Of a stretch of 64,000 nt of DNA, positions 43,564-55,829 are shown in pieces. A program made the position numbers and the translations under genes. The notes beneath the pieces are model-generated. The model did not search any database. It worked only from the letters and a program-made list of their open reading frames with translations, and was not told the DNA's origin. Each line of letters begins with the position of its first letter. The stretch's first letter is position 1. Source of the DNA: Pseudorasbora parva (lineage: Eukaryota; Chordata; Actinopteri; Cypriniformes; Gobionidae); NCBI RefSeq assembly GCF_024679245.1, contig NC_090176.1:17973293-18037292 (forward strand), read 5' to 3'.

Positions 43564-44283
43564 CTAGCTCTTTATGATGCACCAAATGTTTTCTATGGGT
43601 GAAAGTTCTGGACTGTAGGCTGGCCATTTCAGTACCCGGATCCTTCTTCTACGCAGCCATGATGTTGTAATTGATTCAGTATGTGGTTTGGCATTGTCCT
43701 GTTGGAAAATGCAAGGTCTTCCCTGAAAGAAAAAATGTCTGGATGGGAGCATATGTTGTTCTAGAACTTTGATATTCCTTTCAGCATTTATGGTGCCTTT
43801 GCAGATGTGTAAGCTGTCCATGCCACACGCACTCAACCCCTTACCATCAGAGATGCAGGCTTCTGAACTGAGCACTGATAACAACTTGGGTTGTCCTTAT
43901 CTTCTTTAGTCCGGATGACATGGTGTCCCAGTTTTCCAATGATTTGTCGGACCACAGAATAGTTTTCCACTTTGGCACAGTCCATTTTAAACGAGCCTTG
44001 GCCCAGAGAAAACGCCTGCGGATCATGTTTAGATATGGCTTCTTTTTTGACCTATAAAGTTTTACTTCTAAGGGCCTGAAGATCACAGGCATCCCGTATG
44101 GTTTTCTGGCCTTGACCCTTTCGCACAGAGATTGTTCCAGATTCTCTGAATCTTTGGATGATATTATGCACTGTAGATGATGATAACTTCAGACTCTGTA
44201 ATTTTTCTCTGATAAACTCTTTTCTGATATTGCTCCAGTATTTTTTGCCGCAGCATTTGGGGAATTGGTGATCCTCTGCCCAT
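43564..44283 (-). pseudogene. Mariner-type transposase remnant
   Basis: The start ATG at 44283 begins MGRGSPIPQ. Downstream pieces in several frames read SSSTVHNIIQRFRESGTISV (helix-turn-helix), LWSDKS, FQQDNAKPHTES and ELSPIENIWCIIKS, giving the DDE catalytic positions. Frameshifts at about 44070, 43880 and elsewhere kill it. The C-terminus stops early at 43564. Confidence 0.85.
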
Positions 44284-44329
44284 CTTGACTTCTGAGAGAC
44301 ACTGCCACTCTGACAGGCTCTTTTTATAC

Positions 44330-45955
44330 TGTTAGGATTAAGTTGTCTTGGTTGTTGTTTTTGTTTTTCCTTTTGTTGCAGGCCGAGTGATTGGTGGGGT
44401 AATTGAGTGCGCTTGCTGCTCCTTACAGGATCTGATTTGAGCACAGAGCAAGAGGTTGTCGGGGTGGCTGCTCAGCACTCGTTCAGGAGCAGTTTGCCAC
44501 GCACTCTTATCTTTTGATTTAATTTAGTTCGTTTTGGTTGGGTTGTATATTGATTAGTTTATGGTCATTGTTTCATTTGTTTGTCTTCATTCATGCATAA
44601 CTCTTAATGATTGTTTGATTTATATTTATTTCTAAGTGTTATTTTGTTTAATAAACTTCTTTGTTTAGATTTATTCCGCTGTGTCGTCTCGCTTTATGTT
44701 GGACTGTTGAGCCGGATGTAACATATGGGGGCTTGTCCAATTAATTTAGGTTAAATTGTTTGTTTATTTTGTGTGTTTTATTAGGTGGAGAGGCAGAGTG
44801 GAGCATTTGTTGGAGTGTTGATGTGGATTTTTGGTCAGCTCTGGAAAAGGTAAATGTGGCAAGCAGCGGGGCGAGGGACTGCGAGAGCGGGGCGGTGACG
44901 AGTGGTAATGAGTGCCAGCTGCGCGACACACCGCTCTCATCTCACGGGCGAGTGACGAGAGCATAAAAGGTGGAGTGAAGGCAGCGAAAGACGAGAGAGG
45001 ACCAGGCCTGGAAATTATGTTATGTTTTGTTTCAGTTTTGTTGTGTGTGCGCGGGCAGTCGTCCGTGAGGGGCTACCTGCGGTTTACTTTCGTTTTTTTT
45101 ATTTGTTTTAAAATTAAAACGTTTGTTGAATGTTCGTCAGTTCCCGCTTCTTTCCTTCCATCAACGAACCTCTTTACACTGGTGCCGAAAACCCGGGAGG
45201 AAGGAGGGACATGCTGTCATGTCCTCGCTGCCCTCGCTGCTGAGGGGGATCGTGGTGCTGAGGAGGTCGGGCAGCGCGGATGGATGAAGACTGCAAGGGC
45301 TGCCCGAGGCGGTGGTGCTGGAGCAAGGAAGGTGGGACAGAGAGCTCGCTGCCGTGCCTCAGGGTCGAAGTGGGGTTGCTGCCGTCCGAGAGGGAGCGGG
45401 GGAGTCGCCGTGCTTGCCGTGAGCCGGAGCCTGCTGCCGTCCGCCGGTTAGGGGAGGAGCAGGGAGCTTGCTGCCGGGTTGAGTAGAGCGCAGTCTCGGG
45501 AGTACCCCCTGGCCTGTGAGGGGCGATGGGGGTATGTGGCAAGCAGCGGGGCGAGGGATCGTCTCCTCGGTCGAGTGCACTGCCATGGTCATGGTTCCGA
45601 GCTTTTTGTTCGGTTCCACCCCAGTGGTATTTGAGTGCTTCAAAGGGCTTGACTCTCGGGAGCGCATGAAGACTAGGGAGTAGTTTTTTAGAGGTTTTTT
45701 TTTTGGTTAAGATTAGGTGGGGAGTTGGAGAATGTATGCACAGTTTTTGACCGTAAGAACTATCTGAGCTGAATTGTGATTAAAAGTGAGTAGGCCGAAT
45801 TTGTTAGATTCATTTGATTTCAGATTGTTGCATTATGACATCAGTTGAGCAGTTTTGTAAGGTGCCATTTGATGAGTTATTAAACCTGTGTCCTAAGAAG
45901 CAGTTATGGGAAATTGTAGATCGCTATGAATTGAGTGGTATTGATAACCAACCAT
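44330..45955 (+). mobile_element. 5' fragment of an LTR retroelement
   Basis: The LTR 44330-44723 runs TGTTAGG...GTAACA, with AATAAA-type signals near 44650. It is followed after 2 nt by TGGGGGCTTGTCC, close to the tRNA-Pro primer site. The leader is broken by a small LTR element (44855-45558). At 45834 a start codon opens a frame MTSVEQFCKVPFDELLNLCP, an N-terminal ORF of the fish LTR-element type, which is cut after about 41 codons where mariner sequence returns. Only this 5' part is present. Confidence 0.7.
44855..45558 (+). mobile_element. Small non-autonomous LTR element (TRIM-like)
   Basis: The 5' LTR 44855-45178 begins TGTGGCAAGCAGCGGGGCG and ends TTTACA. One nt later comes TGGTGCCGAAAACCCGG, a primer-site-like sequence. 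The internal part is only about 355 bp, ends in a purine tract (gaggggcgatggggg), and is followed at 45535 by the first 24 bp of a second LTR copy, where it stops. Internal ORFs are Gly/Arg-rich and not convincing. Confidence 0.7.
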
Positions 45956-46255
45956 GTTGCCATTTGACCGAATAAGTTGCAAATTGGACGTCCAGCTGTT
46001 CCTTATATGTACATTTAACTTTTCAGGCCTCTTATTGTTACCTGTCCCAACTTTTTTGGATTGTGTAGCTCTCATGAAATCCAAAATGAGCCAATATTTG
46101 GCATGACATTTCAAAATGTCTCACTTTCAACATTTGATATGTTAGCTATATTCTATTGTGAATAAAAATTATTAAGTTTATGAGATGTGTAAATTATTGC
46201 ATTCCTTTTTTATTCAGAATGCGTACAGTCTCTCAACTTTTTGGATTTGGGTTTG

Positions 46256-47211
46256 TATGAATCCTGCATGTTCTGCGTGTTTTTTCCCCCCAAACTATTG
46301 CTATACTAAGATGTGCGCAATCGACTGAAATATATAATAAATACTAAAATAAATTGTCTTGGCGATTAAATTGCAAATAAACATTTATGGGATCTGTAAG
46401 ATAATAAATATGATACATATAATGTCATACATTTAAAATGACTGTTTAGACAGGATTTCTTTGGCCTGTTTTTGACTGATTTTGAAATGTTGTTCTCAGG
46501 AATTCTTGTTCCATGTCAATAAAGCTTTTGTTTGCAAATTTATGCTTAGATGCTAATACAGTACTGGTCAAAAGATTGGACACACTATGCATGTTTTTTA
46601 AGAAGTATTGTATGCTCATCAAGCCTACATTTATTTGATCAAAAATACTGAAAAAATAGTAATATTTTAATATGTATTTGAGCTGTTGAGGGAAATAATA
46701 CATTGAAAAATTATCCAAATAGCCTCTTCCAGCTAAATATCACAGTCAACACATCACACTGTGTGACTTACAGATTACAAACTGTAATCTTCTTGCACGA
46801 AGAAGATGCTCTCACATGACTGCAGTGGTTACCAAGACAGGAAGTCAGCATTTTCATGTGGGAGCAGAATATGAAATGATAAAAAGAAAAAAAAATGGAG
46901 GAGTGTACAACAACGTCACACTGCTGAAGGAAACAAAACGAGGAGAACTCGTACAAGGGAAAGAGAGAATGAGTGAAGTTTGATAGAGAGAAACTTTCGA
47001 AGCTCCACAAATCAGCATGCATTATTTTATTCTTAAGACTTTGATAAAGTCAGTCTAACTTCACAGTAAAGAAAAAGAATGCATGACATTTCAGTGCTTT
47101 TTGAAAAGATACTTTGACTATACTTTGAAGTACACACAGAAGTGCGCATAACCCAAAAGTACAGAGAAAAAATACAGCGAAGAGAAGTGACGGGAGATTT
47201 TTACTGTAACG
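46256..47211. other. Upstream region of cd200r1-like gene
   Basis: Contains a truncated cyprinid repeat (tactggtcaaaagattggac at 46562) and presumably the promoter and 5' UTR of the receptor gene. No TATA box or start site can be fixed by eye. Confidence 0.4.
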
Positions 47212-47281
47212 ATGGCGAACAGTAAGACATTGACGATGATCGTCCTCCTAAGTATCTTTATCTCAAGAAGTGACACAAGAG
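47212..47281 (+). CDS. cd200r1: cd200r1-like exon 1 (signal peptide)
   Basis: ATG at 47212 opens 23 codons of signal peptide, ending in phase 1 before gtgagt. Confidence 0.85.
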
Positions 47282-50200
47282 GTGAGTTTCAATTAATTTT
47301 ATATGATACTCTTTAGATTTTTTCCTATGTAGATGATTTGGCCTTCAGATGTAATATCTTCTTAGTCTAGCATCAGTTGGCATATGCTCCGGATTTGGTA
47401 TTTTATTTCTAAATAAATGTATATGTTTATGGCCTGGTTTCACAGAAAGGGCTTAAATTAAGCAAGGTTTAGGCCTTAGTTAAATTGGGACATTTAAGTA
47501 ACTTTTATAAACGTGCCTTAGGAAAAAAAAACTACTGGTCTTGAGACAAAACAGAACTGACATATTTTAAGATGCACTGGGACTAGCCTGGGCCTAGCTT
47601 AAGCCTTGTCTGTGAAACCGGGGGTAATCGTGTACCAAAATACTTGTGTATCAGCTTAATGGTGAAAATCTTAGCCTTGTTTAATTCAGTCAGACAAAGT
47701 ATATTGAAAGTGTGAAGTGAATCATTGTGGCTAACAGTTGATCATTTGAGAAAAGGTCTACTTTTATATTTTTTTATATTCTTCAACTTAAAATGAAGAC
47801 ATTTATATTGAATTTATGCGTCAATGGAGCTCATAATGGATGTTCAGCAGAATGAGGAATCTGTTCTGATCACGTGAATGCATGTGAAGGCTTAGTGTTT
47901 GTTTGTGTTTGTTGCTATTTCGAGAGGACATGCCATGACGAAGCGCTCTTCCTCTCTGGGGGGATTCTTTGGGGGGAGATGAGTTGTTGAGGTTTTTGAG
48001 GCTGACAGAAGCACCTTAAAAAAAGAAACTGTAAATGTAGAACAGTAAATGCAGCCGTTTATTTGGAACCAAATGACATTTGTGGTATGACTTTTTTCAG
48101 TGCCATTGAATGTGGTAGAAGGCAGGCGTTGATTTAGGCCATGTGTTTGATCTACATATTCTTCAGAATTAGGGCTCGTTCTTCTTGCGCTAAAATAATA
48201 ATGTTTGTCTAATCTTTGGACAAAACTGTACACCTCTGACTAACATTAACAAGAAATTTGACAAATCCATGTACTAAGCCTTCCATATTCCACACTTACT
48301 AATGTACTGTAACGGAAATTTACTGGAAAACTCACTTGAGTGTATGATTCTGTTTCCATGTGCTGAGTGCTCACATTAACCTGTTACTAACATGCTGTGC
48401 ACTAACTGTCTTAGGAAATCAAGAATCACATCGAAATCAAGATGCTGTGATTGAAAAAAAACTGACAGGTCAGACAATGTACACTTTTATTATTTACTCT
48501 TTTTTTTCATTTCTATAAATAAACTGGCACTTTTCATGAATAGAGTACATACAATTAGTATAAAATCGATTCGAAGTGAAAGAATCTAGACCTTAAGAAA
48601 ACATTGATTGTCACAATGTTTATAGAATTTTATAGAATCTCCATTTTTTGAGGAAATGCGTATACGTTAGATGTTTTTAAGCTAGCTGCTTTTCATGCTG
48701 AGATAAGTCCTTTAACTTTTTTATCAAAAATAAAACTGTACTTCTAATGCTTCTAATGGTTTCTAGACACTAAAGTGAACTCTATTAATGGAAAGTGCCA
48801 ACTGTGTTACATCTATTGTCAGAATAGAGCTGCTGTGTGTGTGTTTTAACTATTTTTAGGGTTAAAAAAGGAAATGACACACCAAAGGATAACACTAGTC
48901 TGGCATGGCAGAGAGAGATAAGTTTAGTGTAGAGAGAGGCGGAAATACCCAAATTTTACACACCCGGTCAAAAGTTTGAAATGTTTTTGAAAGAAGTCTT
49001 TGTGCTCACCAAGCTGCATTTATTTGATTAAAAAACGGAGTACACATGCTAATGTGCTAAAGTAAAGATACTTCGTATTAAAGTTTTTGTTGCTTAATAT
49101 TTTTGTGGAAATTACAATCCCCCCCCCCCCCCCCCCTCAGCATTTGATGAATAGAACATGTAAAAGGAGCATTTATTTGAAAATGAAATCTTTTGTTATT
49201 ATAAATGTCTTTATTGTCATGTTTATTTAATTTAACACTTCCTTAAACAAATAAAGGTACACAAGAATGCAGTATTAAGCAGCACAACTGTTTTCAGCAT
49301 CGTTAATAATCAGAAATATTTCTTGAGCAGCAAAAAATCATATTGGTATGATTTTTGAAGGCTCGTGTGACATGACTGGAGACTGAAATAATGTTGCTGA
49401 AAATGTAGCGATGCCATAACAGGAATACATTTTACTTATGCATTAAAACAGAAATAAATACTTTAATAAATATGTAATTTTTTAAAAATGTTAATACTAT
49501 TTACAATTAAATATTGTGAACCTGCTCCATCTCTTCCATCTAGGATAGGGGTTCCCAAATTTAGAATCAGGCAGATTTCTCACCATTTTATTTTTTTAAT
49601 TTATCTTTACAACTGTTTTAATTGTCCTTGTTTTTATTTTCATTCTTACACATGGTATTCTTATTTCTTATGTATATGTTATAACTATTTAAAATAATTT
49701 CTATGTAAAGCAGTTTGAATTGCCATTGTGTATGCAATGTGCAAATAAACTTGCCTAGCCTTGCCATTTCACTACTTTTTTTCAACTATTTAACATGAAA
49801 TAAGTTTCAACTATTGACCCTAAGTTGACAAAACTCAAAAATGTTCTGCAGCTGGTTTCCTTAAACTTTTGAGTTTTCTCAACTTTTTTTCTTTTTAACA
49901 GTGTATTTTTTCTGTATTTTTATCAAATAATCGCGGTAATGGTGAGCATAAGAGATTTAACAACTTAACAAAAATTATGAATTATTTCAAAATTTTGACC
50001 AGTATATTTGACCATATATTTATGCACTTAAATTTAAATGTACTTCAATATTTCAAAAGTAGACCACATTTTTATTTATTTATTTCACAAAAAGACATTT
50101 TACTCTAATAGAATATTTAATTCTTAATTTTTTTTTTTTTTTTTAAGATTTCAAACAGAAGATCTTTTGGGAGGGCACCAATGTCACTTTATGGTGTGCC

Positions 50201-53161
50201 GATAATGTCACCAATGCCAAATGGAGTGAATTCATTTATATCGTGTGGAACATCAGCAGGGAAGGCAGAAAATGTTACCTTGGTTTGTCACCCAAATCGG
50301 ACGACACTTGTAATGATGGAAAGAGGCTGGTCAACACCACCAATGGAGTTTATCTGTTCATTCCCAAGATCTCAATGGAAGATGAAGGATTTTACTCTTG
50401 TGATTTATCATATAAAGGAGAAAGCAATGCTGCAAATGTCTCTGTTAGAGGTGAGCACAGAGATAATATATTGTAAAAATATTGTAACAATAACAAATGT
50501 TACATATTGTAATTTAGGAATAGACATGTCATCATGAGCCAGTGAAAAAGTCAATTAGTTGTACAAAACAGTATTTAGAGTTAGCCATGAAGACAATGGT
50601 ATTGATATCATACCAATATTCAAATTAAATGAAAGTTCTTTGTCTTTAGTTACTCGCCTGGAAACTCAGCTGGACAGTGAAAATGGTCAGAGGTTTGCCG
50701 TCTGTAAGGCCACGTATAAAGAGAAGCCACCCACTCTTCACTGGGAACCTGCCGTAAACTTTTCAAACTCTTCTATCGAGAAGGATGGCAGATTTTTTAT
50801 TATGGAGACTCGAGTACGTCTGGATGATGATGATGTGTCCCTCAGTAACCTCAGCTGTGTGGCCTCATACGGCTCAGTGCTGCAGAAGAGCACGCTTGAT
50901 CTTAATTCAACACAAGGTGAACACACTTTAGAAGAAGTTTTCTTATGTGGATCAGTAGTGAAATCTGTTTTTAAATTTGACACAACATTGTCAAAAATAT
51001 CAGCTTTATATGAAGAAAACAAATATATGTAAATATCAAGAAATCAAGGTATTTTACGTATACACCATTTTAGATGTGGTGAAAATGATCATGACATCAC
51101 GAAAAATAGAATTAAAATTGAATGCATGCTAACCCATATTTTGATATATTGCACAAATAAACCAGTGAGAGTGTGAAAAGTATTCAGGAAAGGTTACTAG
51201 GATCAAATTTGCAAATATTTGGCAAAGAAACACACGATTTGATTTAAATATGGAGCATATTTACCCACATTTAGTACAGTGGCTTGTATTAAAATCTAAT
51301 CAGTTTTGACAATATATCAGACTTTATGGAAACACTTAACTAGGTTTCATTATTTAACATAAACTAAAAATGAACAATATTTCTACAGCAATATTATTAG
51401 TGCTAACATTACCTATTTAAAAAAAAGTGGTATTAGTTAATGCACTGTGAACTGATATGAATAAATAATGAACAATTATAACTTATAAACTAACAATAAT
51501 AACAGTTAATAAATGTTGGAATAATATTTCACTCATAGTTCATGTTAATTAATTTGAACAACTGAGACCTTTAAAGTGGGAAACGCTTTTCAATAATGTC
51601 TCATTTGTTAACATCAGTTAATGTATAAACTAAGACACTTTTAAAAAGTGGCTGACTTACAAAGTCATTTCAACTTAAATTGTGTTAAACTGACTTAAAA
51701 AAATGTGTTAAATATTGCTTGACATATTTTGATGAGTTATTTCTTATTGGTCATATATTTGTTTACAGTGCATGAACTAACCACAAGCAATACATTTCTT
51801 AATGTATTTGTTAATCTTTTTTTAATATTAGTTAATACAGTCAACGCTGAAAGATTAATAATTGCAATAACACTTTACAATAAGGTTCATTAGTTAACAT
51901 GAACTAATAATGAGCTAAAGCATTCATTAATCTTTGATGATGTTAATTTCAACATTTATCAATATACAATAATGTATTATTAAAATCTTGCTAATATTAG
52001 TTAATGCACTGTGAACAGCTGGATTTTAATTAACTGACATTAACAAACACAGCAACAAATGTATTTCTCATGGTTAGTTCATGTTAACTAAGGAAAATGT
52101 ATTAAAAAAAGAGTTATTACTTAATGCACTAAACTAACATGGATAAAAAAATAAACAATTATATTTGATAAACTAACATTAATAATAGTTACAATTCTGT
52201 AATATTTTTTCACTCATAGTTCATGTTAACTAATGTATTAACAAATGTTATCAAATGAGACCTTATTGTAAAGTGCTAAAGACTGGATTTCATATTTTTA
52301 ACAAAAGGGGGTGAAACAACAGGTTTTTCTACTATATTGTATGTAACGTTTACAGTGTTCTTGTTACATGTTACAGTAAGTAATAACAGTAAACTATGCG
52401 TAATTACATGCAACTAACCCTCAAGCAAACCCTATAGTAAGTACATGTTGATAATTCATATTACTCTATACTTAAATATATAATTTCACTGCAACACAGA
52501 CACCTTTAAATAAAGTGTAACCCAAAGCCCTAATCCTAAATCTATAGTAAGTTAATATTGCTTAGTAAATGTATAATGACACTGTAACAAGGAAACCTTT
52601 AAAGAAAATGTAACCCATGGTAATATTAAATATTATTACAAAGTAAACTATCTTCTCTCTGTCTTTTATATGTTTTGTTTTTTAGAAAACGCCGCAATAA
52701 ATGCCCAATGGGACATTTGGCCTATTGCCATATCGGCTGGTTCTGTTTGTTTTATGCTTGTGTCTCTGACCGTGGTTTACTTACTTCGCAGAAAGCTCAC
52801 AAGGTGGGTTTTTTTAATCACTTTGCATGGTATGATGACTAATTAATACAGTGATGTCTTATCGATGTCTAATATCTTTGTGTTGTCTTTAGTGCAATGA
52901 AGATGCTTTGCTGCAAATCCAAAACCTCTCCACCAGCTGAAGACAAACCACCCCAGGTGAGACCTCTCTGTATATTTTGTATAAACACCAAACTCAATTA
53001 TTCACTATGTAGAGTCCATTGTAAAAGTGCTTTGTATTGCTCACTAAAGCGTATGTCTGTGTGTTTAGCCTACTGATGTCGAAGAGGTGGAACCCTATGC
53101 AAGTTATATACAGCGAGTCAATTCCATCTACAACTCCTCAGCTGAACTCTTTAACGCCTGA
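47212..53161 (+). CDS. cd200r1: CD200 receptor-like Ig membrane protein (322 aa, 7 exons)
   Basis: Seven exons with consensus splice sites join in phase: 47212-47281, 48415-48468, 50148-50450, 50650-50916, 52686-52803, 52893-52956, 53069-53161 (969 nt). The product has a signal peptide (MANSKTLTMIVLLSIFISRS), a V-set domain with extra cysteines (WCADN, KCYLG, DTCND, YSCDL), a C2-set domain (FAVCKATYKEKPPTLHW ... LSCVASYG), many N-glycosylation sites, a membrane helix and a ~55-residue tail. The tail VEEVEPYASYIQRVNSIYNS parallels mammalian CD200R1 (VEEDEMQPYASYTEKNNPLY), whose NPxY recruits the adaptor Dok2 to inhibit myeloid cells. Here it is NSIY, an NxxY without proline. Role by family: inhibitory receptor for CD200 on leukocytes. 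AATAAA at 53637 is a likely poly(A) signal. Confidence 0.85.
47430..47629. repeat. MITE in cd200r1-like intron 1
   Basis: The ends cctggtttcacagaaagggctta and taagccttgtctgtgaaaccggg are near-perfect inverted repeats; a common cyprinid short element. Confidence 0.75.
48415..48468 (+). CDS. cd200r1: cd200r1-like exon 2 (54 nt)
   Basis: Acceptor actgtcttag and donor gtcaga; phase 1 to phase 1, 18 codons reading NQESHRNQDAVIEKKLT. Because it is a multiple of three it could be skipped without frame change. Confidence 0.65.
48962..50009. repeat. MITE-type repeat in intron 2
   Basis: Starts acccggtcaaaagtttg and ends caaaattttgaccagtat, inverted ends of a very common cyprinid family. A further AT-rich insertion at about 49500-49920 and a C-run at 49121-49135 lie within. 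Confidence 0.55.
50148..50450 (+). CDS. cd200r1: cd200r1-like exon 3 (V-set domain)
   Basis: 303 nt, phase 1 to phase 1, after a T-rich acceptor. It holds the full V-set domain: VTLWC, IYIVWNIS, then DEGFYSCDLSY. Confidence 0.92.
50650..50916 (+). CDS. cd200r1: cd200r1-like exon 4 (C2-set domain)
   Basis: 267 nt, phase 1 to phase 1; acceptor tttgtctttag, donor gtgaac. Ig strands FAVCKA, LHWEP and LSCVAS are visible. Confidence 0.92.
51871..52275. repeat. MITE with perfect 16-bp TIRs (intron 4)
   Basis: cactttacaataaggt at 51871 and its exact complement ending at 52275. The same end motif recurs singly near 58530. Confidence 0.88.
52686..52803 (+). CDS. cd200r1: cd200r1-like exon 5 (membrane span)
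   Basis: 118 nt, phase 1 to phase 2. It encodes the helix WPIAISAGSVCFMLVSLTVV followed by a basic stop-transfer LLRRKL. Confidence 0.92.
52893..52956 (+). CDS. cd200r1: cd200r1-like exon 6 (juxtamembrane tail)
   Basis: 64 nt, phase 2 to phase 0, reading SAMKMLCCKSKTSPPAEDKP; the CC pair is a possible palmitoylation site. Confidence 0.88.
53069..53161 (+). CDS. cd200r1: cd200r1-like exon 7 (signalling tail, stop)
   Basis: Acceptor tgtgtgtttag; 30 codons ending NSIYNSSAELFNA then TGA at 53159. It carries the PYASY and NxxY tyrosines. Confidence 0.9.
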   Translation, partial: PTDVEEVEPYASYIQRVNSIYNSSAELFNA

Positions 53162-53636
53162 GAGCCACAACACACACTCACTTTTCATGACGAAACAGGA
53201 TACCAGAAGAGCACTGAGAATTAAGAGGGCAAAGACATGTCTGTGGTCAAAATTGCACATGAAAAAACAGTACTAGTGGAAAAATAGTCATCTCAAGAGA
53301 GCATCCCCAAAGCAAATGGCGTCTGACTTGAGCACCAAAAGTTACACTGAGTCAAATCATGAAAAATGGTGACAGAGGAACATTTGTCTTAGTATGTGAT
53401 GAAGAATGAATGGGACAACTTCAGAATCACCGATATCACTAATATGTAGATTTGTAGACAGAGCCTGGTTAGATATTAATCATTTGAACAAATCATTTTC
53501 TTTTCACATTTGTACAGATATCTTTCCTTTCAGAGAGTAAAATGTAAAAATCTACCCACTGTCCACTAATAATACTAAATAATTTACCTTGTAAAGAGAG
53601 AATATTTTATATATTGCACAGAATTCAAATTATGTA

Positions 53637-53642
53637 AATAAA
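53637..53642 (+). terminator. Poly(A) signal of the cd200r1-like gene
   Basis: AATAAA about 475 nt after the stop codon, followed by T-rich sequence. Confidence 0.6.
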
Positions 53643-53767
53643 TGTTAGTATCACTTCACATTTCAGTATTGCGTATGTTCTTTTTTGGTCTTTGAATTTA
53701 TTTAAAAGGGTTTTTTATTATGGCATAGAACAGTGTTACTCATTGCACGGCTCGCACAGCTTTATAT

Positions 53768-54147
53768 ATATACACTCTAAAAAATTTGTGGTGGTTTTTG
53801 TTGGTTTAACTTAAAAAAGTAAGTAACCTGGTTGCCTTAAAATTTTGAGTTTATGGAAATTAAAAATTTGAGTTGATACAATGAAGGAAATTAGTTTAAT
53901 AAATAGAAACTCAAAATATTTTTGTATCTGAACCACATAAAAAATGTGATTAATCATGTTTCACTGCGTCATCAGAAATAACACAAAATTACCCAATATG
54001 CTTACAAAATCTTTTAATAATCTTTTAATAAAGGTTGTCGAATCTCAAAAAATGTTCATTGTATTAACTCAAAATTTTAATTTCAATGAACTCAAAATTT
54101 TAAGGCAACCAGGTAACTTTTTTTCTAAATAATTTTTTACAGTGTAT
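53768..54147. repeat. MITE (actcaaaatttt family)
   Basis: tacactctaaaaaatttgtg at the left and aattttttacagtgta at the right, with inner inverted blocks taacctggttgccttaaaat and attttaaggcaaccaggtaa. Confidence 0.8.
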
Positions 54148-54148
54148 G

Positions 54149-54261
<113 letters not shown>

Positions 54262-54360
54262 AAAAGACTAGAAAGAATATTTAAATTTGCTCTGCTCTTA
54301 CGTCCATGACTCACTGCGTCTTTCCAGCATTTAACTTTGAATGTGCTCTTATAGATCAAC

Positions 54361-54563
54361 ACACTGTAAAAAAAAAAGAGGCAAATTTTGAATTTTTGTA
54401 GTACAATGGACTTGGATGTTTAAGTTATTTCAACTTAAATTATGTTAAACTGACTTTAAATGAGTTACATCTTGTATAACTAATAAAACACTTATTTTGA
54501 TGAGTTAAAACAATGTGAAAACATTTTGTCATAACTTATTGAACATATAATTTTTTACAGTGC
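54361..54563. repeat. Small MITE with cactgtaaaaaa ends
   Basis: cacactgtaaaaaa at the left and ttttttacagtgca at the right are inverted; related to the element at 53768-54147. Confidence 0.7.
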
Positions 54564-54814
54564 ACGTTCTAATGAAATGCGTATCTATAACACAAATTGT
54601 ATTTATTGTGCGGGCAAAATCACTTTTTTACATTCATACGCATTGTCTAGTAAAACATTTTGTATCGATTGACAGCACTAAAACAAAGTTTACATTACAA
54701 ATATATTATGAATACCTGCTATCTACTTTTTGTATTTATCGCATTGCATATTGAATATTAAGGTATGACAGATTGATAAGCAGATATGCTATTTATGACT
54801 GGATGCAACTTTGG

Positions 54815-55155
54815 TAACACTTTATTCTAATAGTCCACTTTAGGCAGTCTATTCTACTAACTATAAGTAACTTTGCAACTATGTGTCAACTAACTGTCAT
54901 TAGAGTATTTGTAGACTGTCTTATTAATATTTACTAAAACTTTATTTTGTTGGTCCCCCAACAGACATTCTACTGACTTTTTACTAACCCAACCTAACTT
55001 TCTACTAACTTTCTACTAACCCAACCTAACACTTAACCATAACCTACCAGACAGTTTTCTAATACTCTAATAAGAGCTAGTTGACATACAGTTGCAAAGT
55101 TACTTATAGTTAGTAGAATGTTTAAAGTGGACTATCGAAATAATGTGTAAACTGT
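54815..55155. repeat. MITE with long inverted arms
   Basis: atagtccactttaggcagtc ... ctaactataagtaactttgc on the left is mirrored by gcaaagttacttatagttag ... aaagtggactatcg on the right. The centre contains tactaacccaacctaac repeats. Confidence 0.8.
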
Positions 55156-55221
55156 AACTTTTGATATTTTGCAGTAATAGTGGCTCTCCTATTAATTTTG
55201 TCCTATCAGTGCTTCTCTCCT

Positions 55222-55744
55222 AGCCTGACAAGCCAGACCCACATCAAGATGTTTAGTCTGAAAACTCACCATTGACAGGGCTCAATCCGAGGGGCGGGAT
55301 AAACGGATGTCTTTCAAACTCCCTCTGCACGCGATAGGATAGCGCTACAACCAACCAGAGCAACAAAGGTGAAACGGAGCTCGTTGATAGATTAAACATC
55401 CGCCGTATCCGGTCGGCAAAACTCAGAACACATCTTCCCTTTTTAAGAATGACTTCAGTGCCGTTTGTTCTTTTCTCAGAGAAAAGCTTAACTCTAAGTC
55501 TTCCAGAGTCGTGGAAGACAGCTTCCAAAGCTGATTCGAAAGACCGCCGTTCGCCAGTTTCTGTGTTTACTAGAAGCACGCAAACGCAACTCGGCCGTCG
55601 TCATTATGGCCCCGCCCACTGACTCTATACACGATGTGATTGGCCCGGCAAGAGTTAGGGGAATACAGCTCAGAAGGGTATTGAAAGTTGCTAGACGACA
55701 CTTGCGGCAGATTAAATGTGCTGCCTCTAGGGTGCGTCTAGGCT
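55222..55744. repeat. Cyprinid short dispersed element (tagcctgac...gtctaggcta)
   Basis: Starts ctagcctgacaagccagacc and ends gggtgcgtctaggcta, imperfect inverted ends. ORFs on both strands inside it are not genes. Confidence 0.6.
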
Positions 55745-55829
55745 ACTTCTCTACTGATAGAAGATCCCTTTTTGTGCCAATAAAATAACATTTCAGTGAA
55801 AGTGTGAAGAATATTTTAATAATCTAAAG

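Larger units (their letters stand above)
43216..46255 (-). mobile_element. Mariner/Tc1-type transposon with nested insertion
   Basis: Terminal inverted repeats caaacccgattccaaaaaag at 43216 and its complement ending tttgggtttg at 46255, each next to TA. The transposase is on the minus strand. The element is interrupted at about 44330-45950 by an LTR-element fragment. Confidence 0.9.

Noticed and set aside
44912..45667. Gly/Arg/Ala-rich ORFs on both strands
   Set aside because: They fall in the GC-rich inside of a small LTR element and have no domain.
55253..55788. Overlapping ORFs on both strands
   Set aside because: They lie inside a dispersed cyprinid repeat with inverted ends.
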